The notes under the pieces: model-generated | What the model was told of the DNA's origin: nothing | The model's input: only the letters and a program-made list of their open reading frames with translations | Databases searched by the model: none | Shown here: positions 16,318 to 25,216 of the stretch, piece after piece | Numbering within the stretch: the stretch's first letter is position 1 | How the letters are laid out: each line of letters starts with the position of its first letter | Source of the DNA: Neobacillus mesonae | Lineage (GTDB): Bacteria; Bacillota; Bacilli; Bacillales; Cytobacillaceae | Assembly: GCF_023715155.1 (NCBI RefSeq) | Contig: NZ_JAMBNQ010000029.1 | Location: forward strand, 1 to 63,650 | DNA: 63,650 nt | Reading direction: 5' to 3' | Made by a program: the position numbers and the translations under genes

Positions 16318-18593
16318 GTGTTACTAATTTTGAGATGAATGCTGTTTTATCGGCAATAAAATGCGCTTCTGAAAAATATAACCTGGACATGTCCCCTTTT
16401 TATGAAAAAATATCGGGGTTGGAGGAATCTTCTTTATACGAACAATCACTGCTTTATGCATTAAATCAAATTTCAATGGAGAAGCCGGACTGGACCTTTG
16501 TAGCAGCCAATCTATACTTACATGAGCTATATCGAAGTGTATCAGAAATCAGGGGATATCCTCACGAGAAAAAGTATGGCGATTTATTTTCACTTATTTC
16601 TGAGTTAACGCAAATGGGGATTTACTCTAAAGAGCTATTACAGGATTACTCAAAAGAAGAAATTCAATTATTAGGTAAAGAAATAGATCCTGATAAAGAC
16701 CATCTATTTCATTACATAGGATTATTTTTACTAGCCGATCGATACTTGGCCAAAGATTACGACGGAAATATTTATGAACTGCCGCAAGAGCGGTTTATGA
16801 TTATCGCTATGACCTTGATGAGGAATGAACAAAAGACCAGGCGTTTGTCTTACGTCAAAGAAGCATACTGGGCTTTAAGTAATTTGTATATGACCGTAGC
16901 TACTCCCACCTTGTCAAATGCAGGAAAAAGCTTTGGCCAGCTTTCTTCATGTTTTATCGATACGGTAGAAGATTCGCTGGATAGCATTTATTTAAATAAT
17001 TGGGATATCGCCAGACTGAGTAAGGATGGCGGGGGCTTAGGCATATATCTTGGGAAAGTCCGTGCATTGGGATCAGATATTAAGAAATTCAAAGGAACCT
17101 CGTCTGGTGTCGTTCCTTGGATCCGGCTGATAAATGATACAGCTGTGAGTGTAGACCAGCTGGGTCAAAGGCAGGGGGCTATTGCTGTTTATTTAGATGT
17201 ATTTCATAAGGACATTATGAATGGATTTCTAGATCTAAAAACAAATAATGGTGACGAAAGAAGAAAAGCGCATGATATTTTTACGGGTGTTTCTATCCCT
17301 GATCTGTTTATGAGGAAACTGGAGGAAGTGGATGAGCGCGGGAGAAGTATTGGCCAGTGGCATACCTTTTGCCCCCACCAAGTAAAACAAATGATGGGGT
17401 GGAAGGATGAAAATGGAAGCCCTCTAGGCCTGGAGGATTTTTATGATGAGTTTGATGAAAGTTTATTTACTGAAAAGTATGAAGAGGCTGTAAAGCACCC
17501 CCTTCTTCCACGAAAGACGTATCGTGCGATGGATATTATGGCAAGGATCATGATTTCTCAATTAGAAACAGGCACACCATTTATGTTTTACAGGGATGAG
17601 GCAAATCGTCAAAATCCTAACAAACATATTAGGGGTAGAGGATATACATCCATTTATTGCAGCAATTTGTGCACGGAGATTACACAGAATATGTCTGCTG
17701 CAACAATTATTAAAGAATATAAGGACGAAGACGGCAATATTGTTATTGTTCGGAAACCAGGTGATTTTGTTGTATGTAACTTATCTTCTATCAATCTTCC
17801 GAAAACAGTAAAAGCTAACGTGTTGGATAAATTAATCCCGATTCAAATGAGGATGCTGGATAATGTCATTGATCTCAATTCTATTTCAGTAGGACAAGCT
17901 GATGTGACGAATAAAAAATACCGCGCCGTGGGGCTGGGGACTTTTGGCTGGCACCACCTTCTTGCATTAGAGCGGATATTCTGGGAATCAGAGGAAGCAG
18001 TTTTATATGCTGATCGGCTTTATGAAGATATTGCTTACTATACGATTCGTTCTTCCATGGAATTAGCAAAGGAAAAAGGAGCCTACAGTATGTTTGAAGG
18101 CTCAGAATGGCAAACAGGTAAGTATTTTGAGCGGAAAAGATATAAGACAGAAAGATGGAATCAATTAATAGAGGACGTTGCTAAATACGGTATTAGAAAT
18201 GGGTGGATGATGGCTGTTGCTCCAAATTCATCAACAGCGAAGATTGGCGGTTCCACAGACGGGATTGATCCTTTGTATGCTGTAGAGTACGCAGAGGAGA
18301 AGAAAAATTTTAAGTTCATGGTTACTGCGCCTGATTTGGATCACCACACTTACAATTATTATCGCAAAACCAGGCATCAATTAGATCAAATCTGGAGTAT
18401 CCGGCAAAATGCAGCACGTCAGCACCACATTGATCAATCGATTAGCTTTAACCTATATGTTTGTCATGATATTAAAGCAAAAGACCTTTTAAATCTTCAT
18501 ATGGAAGCATGGAGGCAAGGGTTGAAAACGACTTATTATGTTAGAAGCACTTCTCAAAGTGAGATGAAAGAATGTGCTGCATGTCAAAGCTAG
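16314..18593 (+). CDS. Ribonucleoside-diphosphate reductase, alpha subunit (class I)
   Basis: 759 residues. This large subunit reduces ribonucleoside diphosphates using a radical delivered by the beta subunit. The active-site set is visible: C213 (SSCFIDT), N451-C453-E455 (NLCTEIT) with the thiyl-radical cysteine, C488 (CNLSSINL), and a C-terminal CxxC shuttle (ECAACQS). ATPNSSTAK-like and STDGIDPLY signatures are near 640. It starts at the RNR N-terminal helical domain (SLLYALNQISMEKPDW). I see no ATP-cone, so overall dATP feedback may be absent. It overlaps the thioesterase gene by ATGA, and the beta gene follows after 27 bases. Confidence 0.93.
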   Translation: MSVTNFEMNAVLSAIKCASEKYNLDMSPFYEKISGLEESSLYEQSLLYALNQISMEKPDWTFVAANLYLHELYRSVSEIRGYPHEKKYGDLFSLISELTQMGIYSKELLQDYSKEEIQLLGKEIDPDKDHLFHYIGLFLLADRYLAKDYDGNIYELPQERFMIIAMTLMRNEQKTRRLSYVKEAYWALSNLYMTVATPTLSNAGKSFGQLSSCFIDTVEDSLDSIYLNNWDIARLSKDGGGLGIYLGKVRALGSDIKKFKGTSSGVVPWIRLINDTAVSVDQLGQRQGAIAVYLDVFHKDIMNGFLDLKTNNGDERRKAHDIFTGVSIPDLFMRKLEEVDERGRSIGQWHTFCPHQVKQMMGWKDENGSPLGLEDFYDEFDESLFTEKYEEAVKHPLLPRKTYRAMDIMARIMISQLETGTPFMFYRDEANRQNPNKHIRGRGYTSIYCSNLCTEITQNMSAATIIKEYKDEDGNIVIVRKPGDFVVCNLSSINLPKTVKANVLDKLIPIQMRMLDNVIDLNSISVGQADVTNKKYRAVGLGTFGWHHLLALERIFWESEEAVLYADRLYEDIAYYTIRSSMELAKEKGAYSMFEGSEWQTGKYFERKRYKTERWNQLIEDVAKYGIRNGWMMAVAPNSSTAKIGGSTDGIDPLYAVEYAEEKKNFKFMVTAPDLDHHTYNYYRKTRHQLDQIWSIRQNAARQHHIDQSISFNLYVCHDIKAKDLLNLHMEAWRQGLKTTYYVRSTSQSEMKECAACQS

Positions 18594-18620
18594 TTACAAG
18601 AATAAGGAGGTATTAACTTG

Positions 18621-19664
18621 ATGCTGGAAACACCGTTAACTAAGATTAAGCTGCTAAACCCTGAATATCCAAATAAATCAACTGGAATTATCAATGGAAA
18701 GTCTTCTGGCTTTCTAAATTGGAATGACATTGCTTATCCTAAAATGTATGATTTATATCAAACTCTTTTATCAAACTTCTGGAAGGCACAGGAAATCAAT
18801 ATGCAGGATGATATTAAACAATGGGAGTCCCTTAGTGAACAAGAAAAAGATGTGTTCCTGCGTATCAATACACAGCTTGCATCGCTTGACAGCCTGCAAA
18901 CACCGACAATGAGTCAAGTGATGGATTATGTGACAGACTCCAGCTTTAAAGCAATATTTGCAGTCATTTCACAGCAAGAAGCAGTCCATAATGAATCGTA
19001 TTCTTATATATTGAGCTCGCTCGTTTCGATAGATGAACAAAATGAACGGTTTAATCAAGCAAAAAGTGATCCCATTGTAAGAAAGCGAAATCAGCTAATT
19101 TTAGAAGCGTATGAGGAATTTAGGCAGCATCCTACGCCTCAAAGGTTGTTTAAATTGGGTGTAAACTCCATCAATCTTGAGGGAATTTATTTTTATTCTG
19201 GTTTTGCTTTTTTCTACCACTTAGCCCGCCAGCAAAAAATGCTAAAAACGAGTACGATGATTAGCTATATTCAACGGGATGAAATGCAGCATGCCTATTT
19301 TATTGCTCAGTTTATTCGGATTCTTTTAACTGAAAACCCTGAACTTCACACAGAAGAAAATAGTAAATATGTCTATCAAACGATTCACGAGGCTGTTGTT
19401 CTCGAAAAAGAGTGGGCACATTTTATTTTAGCTGATATTAAAGGAATTGATTTACATGAATTCGATCGTTATCTTGAATATTTAGCTAATAAGCGATTAA
19501 GACAGATTGGCTTAAAAAACCTTTATGAAGAAAGAATCAATCCTATGCCATGGATTCAAGTTTTTAGTGATGAAATGATGAATGATACAAAGTCGGATTT
19601 CTTTGAGCAAAAGTCAAGAACCTATTCAAAAGTTTCCCAGTCCAATGGATTTGATGAATTGTAA
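18621..19664 (+). CDS. Ribonucleoside-diphosphate reductase, beta subunit (class I)
   Basis: 347 residues from ATG 18621. A TTG at 18618 has a shorter spacer from AAGGAGG and could also be used. All diiron/dimanganese ligands of class I small subunits are present: D90, E120, H123, E187, E221, H224. The radical tyrosine is Y127, four residues after H123 as in NrdB/NrdF. The protein generates and stores the tyrosyl radical for the alpha subunit. It lies between alpha and a flavodoxin in one operon. Together they make a cobalamin-independent RNR controlled by a cobalamin riboswitch. Confidence 0.92.
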   Translation: MLETPLTKIKLLNPEYPNKSTGIINGKSSGFLNWNDIAYPKMYDLYQTLLSNFWKAQEINMQDDIKQWESLSEQEKDVFLRINTQLASLDSLQTPTMSQVMDYVTDSSFKAIFAVISQQEAVHNESYSYILSSLVSIDEQNERFNQAKSDPIVRKRNQLILEAYEEFRQHPTPQRLFKLGVNSINLEGIYFYSGFAFFYHLARQQKMLKTSTMISYIQRDEMQHAYFIAQFIRILLTENPELHTEENSKYVYQTIHEAVVLEKEWAHFILADIKGIDLHEFDRYLEYLANKRLRQIGLKNLYEERINPMPWIQVFSDEMMNDTKSDFFEQKSRTYSKVSQSNGFDEL

Positions 19665-19665
19665 T

Positions 19666-20121
19666 ATGAAAATCGCAATGGTTTACACTTCAATTACAGG
19701 AAATACGAGAGAATTAGCGGAGGAAATTTATCGTATTTTTCTAAGAAAATCATTTGATATTGATATTTATAGAATTGAAGAATTTCAGGCATCGTATGTA
19801 AAGCATTATAATGTAGTTGTGATAGGAACTTATACATGGGGAAACGGTGAAATACCAAAAGAAATGCGGGGATTTTATCATCTATTAGAGTCACTTGGAT
19901 GTAAAGATATGATAACAGGAGTATTTGGAACAGGAGATTGTTTTTATCCCAATTTTTGCGGTGCAGTTGATTTGTTCAGGGATATGCTGTATGTTCGCAC
20001 ACACTTAGCCGCTGTATTGAAAGTAGAGCTAATGCTGCAAAAACAAGATGTTGATCGCTGTAATGCGTTTGTTGAATCGATTTTAAAGCATGCCGGCAGG
20101 AGGAAATTACAATTCACGTAG
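19666..20121 (+). CDS. Flavodoxin of the RNR operon
   Basis: 151 residues from ATG 19666, one base after the beta-subunit stop (TAA-T-ATG); an in-frame ATG at 19654 would overlap. It has the FMN phosphate loop TSITGNT (residues 8-14), the loop IGTYTWGNGEIP (53-64) and GTGDCFYPNFCG (about 91-102), so it is a short-chain flavodoxin. In sequence and length it is more like a classical flavodoxin than NrdI. By position it probably supplies electrons to assemble or repair the RNR metal-radical site. The last gene of the operon. Confidence 0.85.
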   Translation: MKIAMVYTSITGNTRELAEEIYRIFLRKSFDIDIYRIEEFQASYVKHYNVVVIGTYTWGNGEIPKEMRGFYHLLESLGCKDMITGVFGTGDCFYPNFCGAVDLFRDMLYVRTHLAAVLKVELMLQKQDVDRCNAFVESILKHAGRRKLQFT

Positions 20122-20139
20122 ATTATACAGGATAACTAC

Positions 20140-20181
20140 AATAGGGAGTAGAATCATATGTATTTTAACTCCCTATTTAGT
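20140..20181 (+). terminator. Hairpin ending the RNR operon
   Basis: AATAGGGAGT and ACTCCCTATT are perfect arms around an 18-base loop, with only a weak T tract (TAGTTTCTC). It is probably the operon terminator. Confidence 0.6.
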
Positions 20182-20322
20182 TTCTCTCATTATTTAATAA
20201 ATCGAATAAGATATTGATAAAGTTTCTTCAATTCTTACTCTTTTTGCAACGATGCAGTATTGTTTAATTTCCGGTACACTTGCTAGTTAAAAATATTTCG
20301 AGCGGGCAGCCCGGAGGCACAT

Positions 20323-20515
20323 ATGAACAAAAAGTCAGCAAAAAAATCAATCCTGTTAACGATGCGTCATCTGTCCCATTGATCATCCTGCAAAAAAAAC
20401 TTTCGTTGCACTTTTTCATCCAGTTCTTTCAATCGCAATTGTAGTCTCGTCAATCATAACCACTGTCCCTGATTTAAATCCAAATATTTATATATATTCC
20501 CTCCTCATACTATGA
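20323..20515 (+). pseudogene. Possible relict of a small membrane-protein gene
   Basis: CCCGGAGGCAC precedes an ATG at 20323 that opens a 19-codon frame (MNKKSAKKSILLTM...). After its stop another frame reads PAKKTFVALFHPVLSIAIVV and on to a stop at 20515, with a hydrophobic stretch. The good ribosome site and two joined frames suggest a decayed short gene. I cannot name it. The rest of the gap 20182-20706 holds nothing clear. Confidence 0.25.
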
Positions 20516-20706
20516 TAATGGATAAGATTTTCCAATTTCATTGCAAAAAAGTACAGACATATCATGTTTTCTTTCGAATCCACCTGAATTGAATTTTTAA
20601 AAAATATAGATAATCTAGTAAATATTCTATTTTGGGATTAAAATGATAATTATAGAAATGATTGATAATAGGAATAACGTTACTTTTTGATAGAAAGGGG
20701 CAGTAT

Positions 20707-21696
20707 ATGAAACTATTAATAGTTGGAAATGAAGATCGATACAACAAATATATGCCCGATTTAGAATTTGTAAAGCAAGCGGACATGGTTTTTTGTCCGC
20801 GTAATGCAAGTGATGAAGAGCTGCTGCAGGCTGCTCCTGATGCCGATGCGATTGCGATTGACCCAATGTCAACCCTTTCAGGACATGTCATTTCACAGAT
20901 GCCTAATCTGAAAATCATTCAGTCGGAAGGTGTTGGTTTTAACGGAATTGATTGTGAAGCCGCAAAAGAAAGAGGCATATATGTCTGTAACTGCAAAGGA
21001 GCCAATGCAGGTGCAGTAGCAGAACAGACGGTGCTGTTAATGCTTGCATTGCTTCGTAACATTATTGTTGGTGACCGTACGGAGCGGGAATGCAGACAAA
21101 TTCAGATTAAGGAACAAATGATGGTGGAAGGAATCAAAGAACTGGCTGACTGCAAAATTGGTCTGATTGGATTCGGTGATATTGCAAAGGCAGCTGCAAA
21201 AAGATTAGAGCCATTTGAATGTGATACATATTATTACACCAAAACAAGAAAGCCCGTTGATGTGGAAAACGAATATCATGTTTCTTATTTGGATTTGGAT
21301 GAAATGGCAAAAAGCTGCGATATCATTAGTATTCACTGTCCTGTCACACCTGAAACGACAGGAATGATTAACAGGGAATTTCTAAGCAAAATGAAGCCAA
21401 ATGCCTATATTGTAAATACGGCCCGCGGTGAAATCATAGATAATCAGGCATTGTACGATGCGATTATTTCCGGGCAAATTCAAGGTGCCGGGTTAGATAC
21501 TGTTGCTCCTGAACCAACTCAAAGAGACCATATTCTCTTAAATTTGCCAAAGGAATTTGAGGACAGGATTATTTTTTCACCTCACATCGGCGGAATTACA
21601 ACAAGCTATTTTTACAGAGCACACAAGAAAAATTGGCTCAACATTAAAGCGGCATTAGAGGGAAGACGGCCCGATTATGTTGTAAATGGATTATAA
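20707..21696 (+). CDS. D-isomer specific 2-hydroxyacid dehydrogenase
   Basis: About 330 residues from the ATG at 20707 (MKLLIVGNEDRY) after AAAGGGGC. It is an NAD(P)-dependent reductase of 2-oxo acids. The Rossmann glycine motif is GLIGFGDIA (about 154-162). The catalytic triad elements are in order: NTARGEI (Arg), DTVAPEP (Glu) and SPHIGG (His). SEGVGFNGID near 75 is the usual substrate-side loop. The next gene on the strand encodes a PLP aminotransferase, and the pair could interconvert an amino acid, its 2-oxo acid and the 2-hydroxy acid. A structured repeat (copy B) separates them and touches this gene's stop codon. Confidence 0.88.
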   Translation: MKLLIVGNEDRYNKYMPDLEFVKQADMVFCPRNASDEELLQAAPDADAIAIDPMSTLSGHVISQMPNLKIIQSEGVGFNGIDCEAAKERGIYVCNCKGANAGAVAEQTVLLMLALLRNIIVGDRTERECRQIQIKEQMMVEGIKELADCKIGLIGFGDIAKAAAKRLEPFECDTYYYTKTRKPVDVENEYHVSYLDLDEMAKSCDIISIHCPVTPETTGMINREFLSKMKPNAYIVNTARGEIIDNQALYDAIISGQIQGAGLDTVAPEPTQRDHILLNLPKEFEDRIIFSPHIGGITTSYFYRAHKKNWLNIKAALEGRRPDYVVNGL

Positions 21697-21956
21697 AGTG
21701 AAACTTCAATCTGTGGGAAGGGGGGACCCATCTCCCGCTGATTGTTACTCCCGTTTTATGGTCTCTCATGTCGTCACTATCGTACTGACAAAGAGTCAGT
21801 ATAAACCTGATTTGCTCAACTAAATCTCAGCTATGCATCGGTAAGTTTTGCTTTATCTCACCAATCGGGCGCATGCGGCAGTGGGTCCCCGCTTACCATT
21901 CTAGTTTAACTTGAATTCTTGAAGTTGTGGTCTTACTGCCAGTTAATGAGGATAAA
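21693..21956 (-). repeat. Structured repeat element, copy B
   Basis: Read on the minus strand it starts TTATCCTCATTAAC (near 21956), then AAGCGGGGACCC, the block CTGCCGCATGCG-CCCGATTGGTGAG, a longer variable middle, ACAATCAGCGGG and the end GATTGAAGTTTCACTTTATA at 21693. These blocks match copies A and C in the same order. The outer arms GGGGACCCA and TGGGTCCCC can pair. The end overlaps the stop codon of the dehydrogenase gene, and the other end lies about 22 bases before the aminotransferase start. Confidence 0.6.
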
Positions 21957-21978
21957 TATTTATTTAGGAGGGGAAAAC

Positions 21979-23169
21979 ATGATTTCTGAACAATACAAGA
22001 ATATGTTAAAGGGTAAATCTGTTATAAGGGAACTGGCTGAATTTGCCGCGGCCAGGGGAAAGGAAATCGGTTATGAAAATGTATTTGATTATAGTTTAGG
22101 AAATCCATCTGTTCCGGTTCCAAAAGAATTTACAGAGACCATGCTGGATTTGTTACACACTAAAAGTCCGGCAGAGCTTCATGGATATAGTCCTAGTTTA
22201 GGAATCCCATCTGTCAGGAAAAAAATTGCCCAATCTTTAAATCGACGGTTTGATATGGAGTATACAGAAAATCATATTTTTATGACAACTGGCGCAGCTG
22301 GAGCAATCGCCCATGCATTGCGCGTTGTAACGCAGCCTGGAGATGAGATTCTGACATTTGCTCCGTTTTTCCCTGAATACCATCCATATATCGATTTAAC
22401 CGGAGCGGTATTAAAAGTCGTTCCTGCCAATATGGATGATTTTCAGATTAACTTTACTGTATTTGAAGAAATGCTGACGGAAAAGGTGTCTGCCGTTTTG
22501 ATTAACACTCCGAATAATCCATCGGGTGTGGTGTATTCGACAGAAACTGTTAAAAAACTGGCAGAAATTCTTCGCAAAAAGGAAGAAGAGTACGGACACG
22601 AAATTTTTATTATTTCCGATGAGCCATACCGTGAGATTTTATTCGAAGGGGTGGATGCTCCATATGTATCCAACTATTATGACAACTCACTATCCTGTTA
22701 CTCCTATTCTAAATCACTTTCACTGCCAGGCGAGCGGATCGGTTATATTGCGGTAAATCCAGCCTGCAAAGATTCTGACTTGATCGTCAGTATGTGCGGA
22801 CAGATTTCAAGAGGGATTGGGCACAACTGCCCGCCATCCATTATCCAGCTTGCGGTTTCAGAAGTGGTGGATTTAACCAGTGATATGTCTGTTTATGAAA
22901 GAAATATGAATTTAATTTATAACAAATTAATCGAATTAGGATTTATCTGTGTGAAACCAGGCGGAACCTTCTATATTTTCCCAAAGGCGCTTGAGGAAGA
23001 TGCAAATGTTTTCTGTAAGAAGGCCTTGAAATATGATTTAATTCTAGTACCCGGCGATAGCTTTGGATGTCCGGGATATTTCCGAATGGCGTATTGTATT
23101 GATACAGAAAAAGTAGAACGCTCCTTGCCGGCACTGGAGAAATTCGTAAAGAATGAGTACAATATGTGA
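21979..23169 (+). CDS. PLP-dependent class I/II aminotransferase
   Basis: 396 residues from the ATG at 21979 (MISEQYKNMLKGKSV) after AGGAGGGG. It is a fold-type I aminotransferase. NTPNNPSGVVYS (about 173-184) and ISDEPYREI (about 215) bind the cofactor. The PLP lysine lies in SYSKSLSLPGERIGY (near 238), and the C-terminal arginine in PGYFRMAYC binds the substrate carboxylate. The group includes enzymes active on aspartate, aromatic amino acids and others, so the substrate is unresolved. It is probably functionally paired with the upstream 2-hydroxyacid dehydrogenase. Confidence 0.88.
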   Translation: MISEQYKNMLKGKSVIRELAEFAAARGKEIGYENVFDYSLGNPSVPVPKEFTETMLDLLHTKSPAELHGYSPSLGIPSVRKKIAQSLNRRFDMEYTENHIFMTTGAAGAIAHALRVVTQPGDEILTFAPFFPEYHPYIDLTGAVLKVVPANMDDFQINFTVFEEMLTEKVSAVLINTPNNPSGVVYSTETVKKLAEILRKKEEEYGHEIFIISDEPYREILFEGVDAPYVSNYYDNSLSCYSYSKSLSLPGERIGYIAVNPACKDSDLIVSMCGQISRGIGHNCPPSIIQLAVSEVVDLTSDMSVYERNMNLIYNKLIELGFICVKPGGTFYIFPKALEEDANVFCKKALKYDLILVPGDSFGCPGYFRMAYCIDTEKVERSLPALEKFVKNEYNM

Positions 23170-23180
23170 TTGAGGGAAGA

Positions 23181-23216
23181 AAGGGGCAGCCAGTGTAATG
23201 GGCTGCCCTTCTCCTT
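23181..23216 (+). terminator. Terminator after the aminotransferase
   Basis: AAGGGGCAGCC and GGCTGCCCTT form a GC-rich stem followed by CTCCTTTG. The same sequence with its 3' flank (to TTGTTATTxTGTTAC) recurs at 25184-25240. The stretch 23217-23592 shows no gene. Confidence 0.7.
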
Positions 23217-23592
23217 TGTTATTTTGTTACTAACACATCTCCTATAAGTCCTTAACCCTTCATAGTAAGCCGGAATGTTAAAATAAACGTATATCCTGAT
23301 TTTTTTAATCAAATATACAGTTTATTCCATTTGTTTACAACGTTCGGCCTGGATCTATTTAGACCATCCATACTTAGATGCAGGACATCTAAATAAACAT
23401 GCAATCTATTCATTACATTTTTTTTTAGAACCTAAGCTTCAAAAATTATTACCTTATATATTTATTATACTAAGTTCTAATTTCCGAAAATGGTCATAAA
23501 ATTTCTTTAAGGGGAATTACGCCCTTTTTGTTCTAAAGGGAAATTTTCTTTCATAGTGTCTAGTATCACAGTGAAAGGAAGTTGATCCTTCA

Positions 23593-23829
23593 ATGGCAAA
23601 AAGATGGAATGGGACAAAATCATACGAAATAATTAAGATAAGGGCAGCAAAATTACACCCAAGCATAACAAGCAGACAAGCATGTGACGAGATGATGAGA
23701 GACCATGGTGATGTTTTTAAAAAAGAAGGAAGACTGGATGGTAAGTCGGATTCAGTTTATCGGAAATTTTGTGATGAAAGGCAAAAGGTATTGAACCAAA
23801 TGAAGGGGAGGCGTTCAAATGACCTTTGA
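23593..23829 (+). CDS. Unknown small protein, 78 aa
   Basis: 78 residues, basic and helical (MAKRWNGTKSYEIIKIRA...SITSRQACDEMMRDHGD...FCDERQKVLNQMKGRR). AAAGGAAG lies somewhat far upstream of the ATG. It overlaps the next gene by 11 bases, so the two are cotranscribed. The spacing of basic and hydrophobic residues would fit a small DNA-binding protein, but no helix-turn-helix can be claimed. Family not recognised. Confidence 0.6.
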   Translation: MAKRWNGTKSYEIIKIRAAKLHPSITSRQACDEMMRDHGDVFKKEGRLDGKSDSVYRKFCDERQKVLNQMKGRRSNDL

Positions 23830-24163
23830 GGAATTCATGGAATTTTTGTTAAAGGATAACCGGAATCGTGAATTAAAGATGGTCTTTGAATACTTACGAC
23901 AAACCTTGTCAATACAGGTAGTGGAAGAAGTTAAAGTTGTAATTGACAGCAAAAGTTCATCAAGAATATTAATCCGTATGATTCTAGAAAATAACTTTGC
24001 GTTGAAAACTATAGGGAATTGGGAAACTGAGAAGTTTCAGTACATTGAAACCACTTTATGGAATGAAGAAGATGAAAAGGTTGGTTACTTTCAAAGCTCC
24101 CTTTACAAATTTGAAGAATATAAAAATGAAATAAGAAACCTTATACGGAGAATGAAGGTTTAA
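23819..24163 (+). CDS. Unknown protein, 114 aa
   Basis: 114 residues with GGGGAGGCG before the ATG, overlapping the 78-residue gene. It is acidic N-terminally (MTFEEFMEFLLKDNRNREL) and then alternates beta and helical parts (VEEVKVVIDSKSSSRILIRM, LWNEEDEKVGYFQSSLYKFE). No Cys, signal peptide or membrane segment. Not recognised. The two genes form a small bicistronic unit with its own terminator. Confidence 0.6.
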   Translation: MTFEEFMEFLLKDNRNRELKMVFEYLRQTLSIQVVEEVKVVIDSKSSSRILIRMILENNFALKTIGNWETEKFQYIETTLWNEEDEKVGYFQSSLYKFEEYKNEIRNLIRRMKV

Positions 24164-24224
24164 ACTTTGTCCCCACAGCTGCTAAGGAATAGACATTTAT
24201 GTATATGTATATATAAATAATGTT

Positions 24225-24252
24225 AAGGAGCCCATTCGGTCTCCTTTTTTTA
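24225..24252 (+). terminator. Terminator of the two-gene unknown unit
   Basis: AAGGAG and CTCCTT arms with a ten-base loop, followed by TTTTTTT. Confidence 0.75.
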
Positions 24253-24369
24253 GTACGGTCACGGGAATGATTACTTACATTTTGAAATCCAATTTACAAT
24301 GAAGTAGTATTAGAATGATTGGTTTGGTGTTACAGAGAACAGATGAAAAACAATACATGGAGGCCTATT

Positions 24370-24867
24370 GTGGATAATAACGATATATTAATTCGATTGA
24401 GATATGCACTGGAAATAAAAAATAAAGAAATGGCGGAGATCTTTAAACTTGGCGGGGAAGATGTAACAGTACCCGAAGTCGTAAAGATTCTGATAAAATC
24501 AGATGAATATGATATTGAAAATGACGATCAAATAAAAATTAACAATAGTATGTTAGATTCCTTTTTAAATGGACTTATTATTTTTAAAAGGGGAAGACAG
24601 GAACCGAAGCCAGGTCAGCCCGCCTCACCAGAAACCTCTATTAAGAAAAGTTCAAACATGAATAATCTTCTTTTAAAGAAAGTCAAAATAGCATTGGCAT
24701 TAACCACAGATGATGTCCTTGATATATTCGAAATGGCGGGAATCATGGTTTCAAAGGGGGAGCTCTCCGCTTTATTAAGAAAAGAAGGACACAAAAATTA
24801 TAAAGAATGCGGAGATAAATATGCCAGGAACTTCCTAAAAGGGCTGGCAGTTAAATATCGGGGATAG
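24370..24867 (+). CDS. DUF1456 family protein (YehS-like)
   Basis: 165 residues from GTG 24370 (MDNNDILIRLRYALEIKN), which has GGAGG at an ideal six-base spacing; the frame is open further upstream but lacks such a site. It consists of two homologous halves: NNDILIRLRYALEIKNKEMAEI and NNLLLKKVKIALALTTDDVL, each followed by a VTVPEV/VSKGEL segment. This tandem layout is typical of DUF1456/YehS proteins. Their function is unknown. It is a single gene. Confidence 0.85.
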   Translation: MDNNDILIRLRYALEIKNKEMAEIFKLGGEDVTVPEVVKILIKSDEYDIENDDQIKINNSMLDSFLNGLIIFKRGRQEPKPGQPASPETSIKKSSNMNNLLLKKVKIALALTTDDVLDIFEMAGIMVSKGELSALLRKEGHKNYKECGDKYARNFLKGLAVKYRG

Positions 24868-25181
24868 CGGATTAAGAATTCTCCATGCATGATAGGATAT
24901 GAACTTTCTTTGGTGAGATATAGGGAATAGAGTTTACTATGCTCACACGGAATTTCTCCTCTTGATCCACTTAAATAGTTAGGTCGGCATGATTGGAAGA
25001 TATCAATAGGCCATTCATTATCAGAGGTATTTGATATGGAGGAACTTCATATTTATGATGTCTTTCCATAAGCCAAAAAGTCAAAAATGAGTGAGCGGCC
25101 AAACTGAATCTTAGACTAGAGGAAGACTCCTAAAGATTCCAATACAATAGAATTTATCTAAAATATCCGATATGAGTAAAG
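24868..25181. other. Intergenic stretch without recognisable gene
   Basis: I see no frame with a ribosome site and no hairpin repeat here. A GGAGG near 25040 is not followed by a usable frame. Confidence 0.5.
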
Positions 25182-25216
25182 AAAAAAGGGCAGCCAGGAT
25201 AGCTTGGATGCCCTTC
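25182..25216 (-). terminator. Terminator for the Lin0512 gene
   Basis: On the minus strand AAGGGCATCC and GGCTGCCCTT form the stem and TTTTTTC follows. The segment is nearly the same as 23181-23216, including its flank. Confidence 0.75.
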
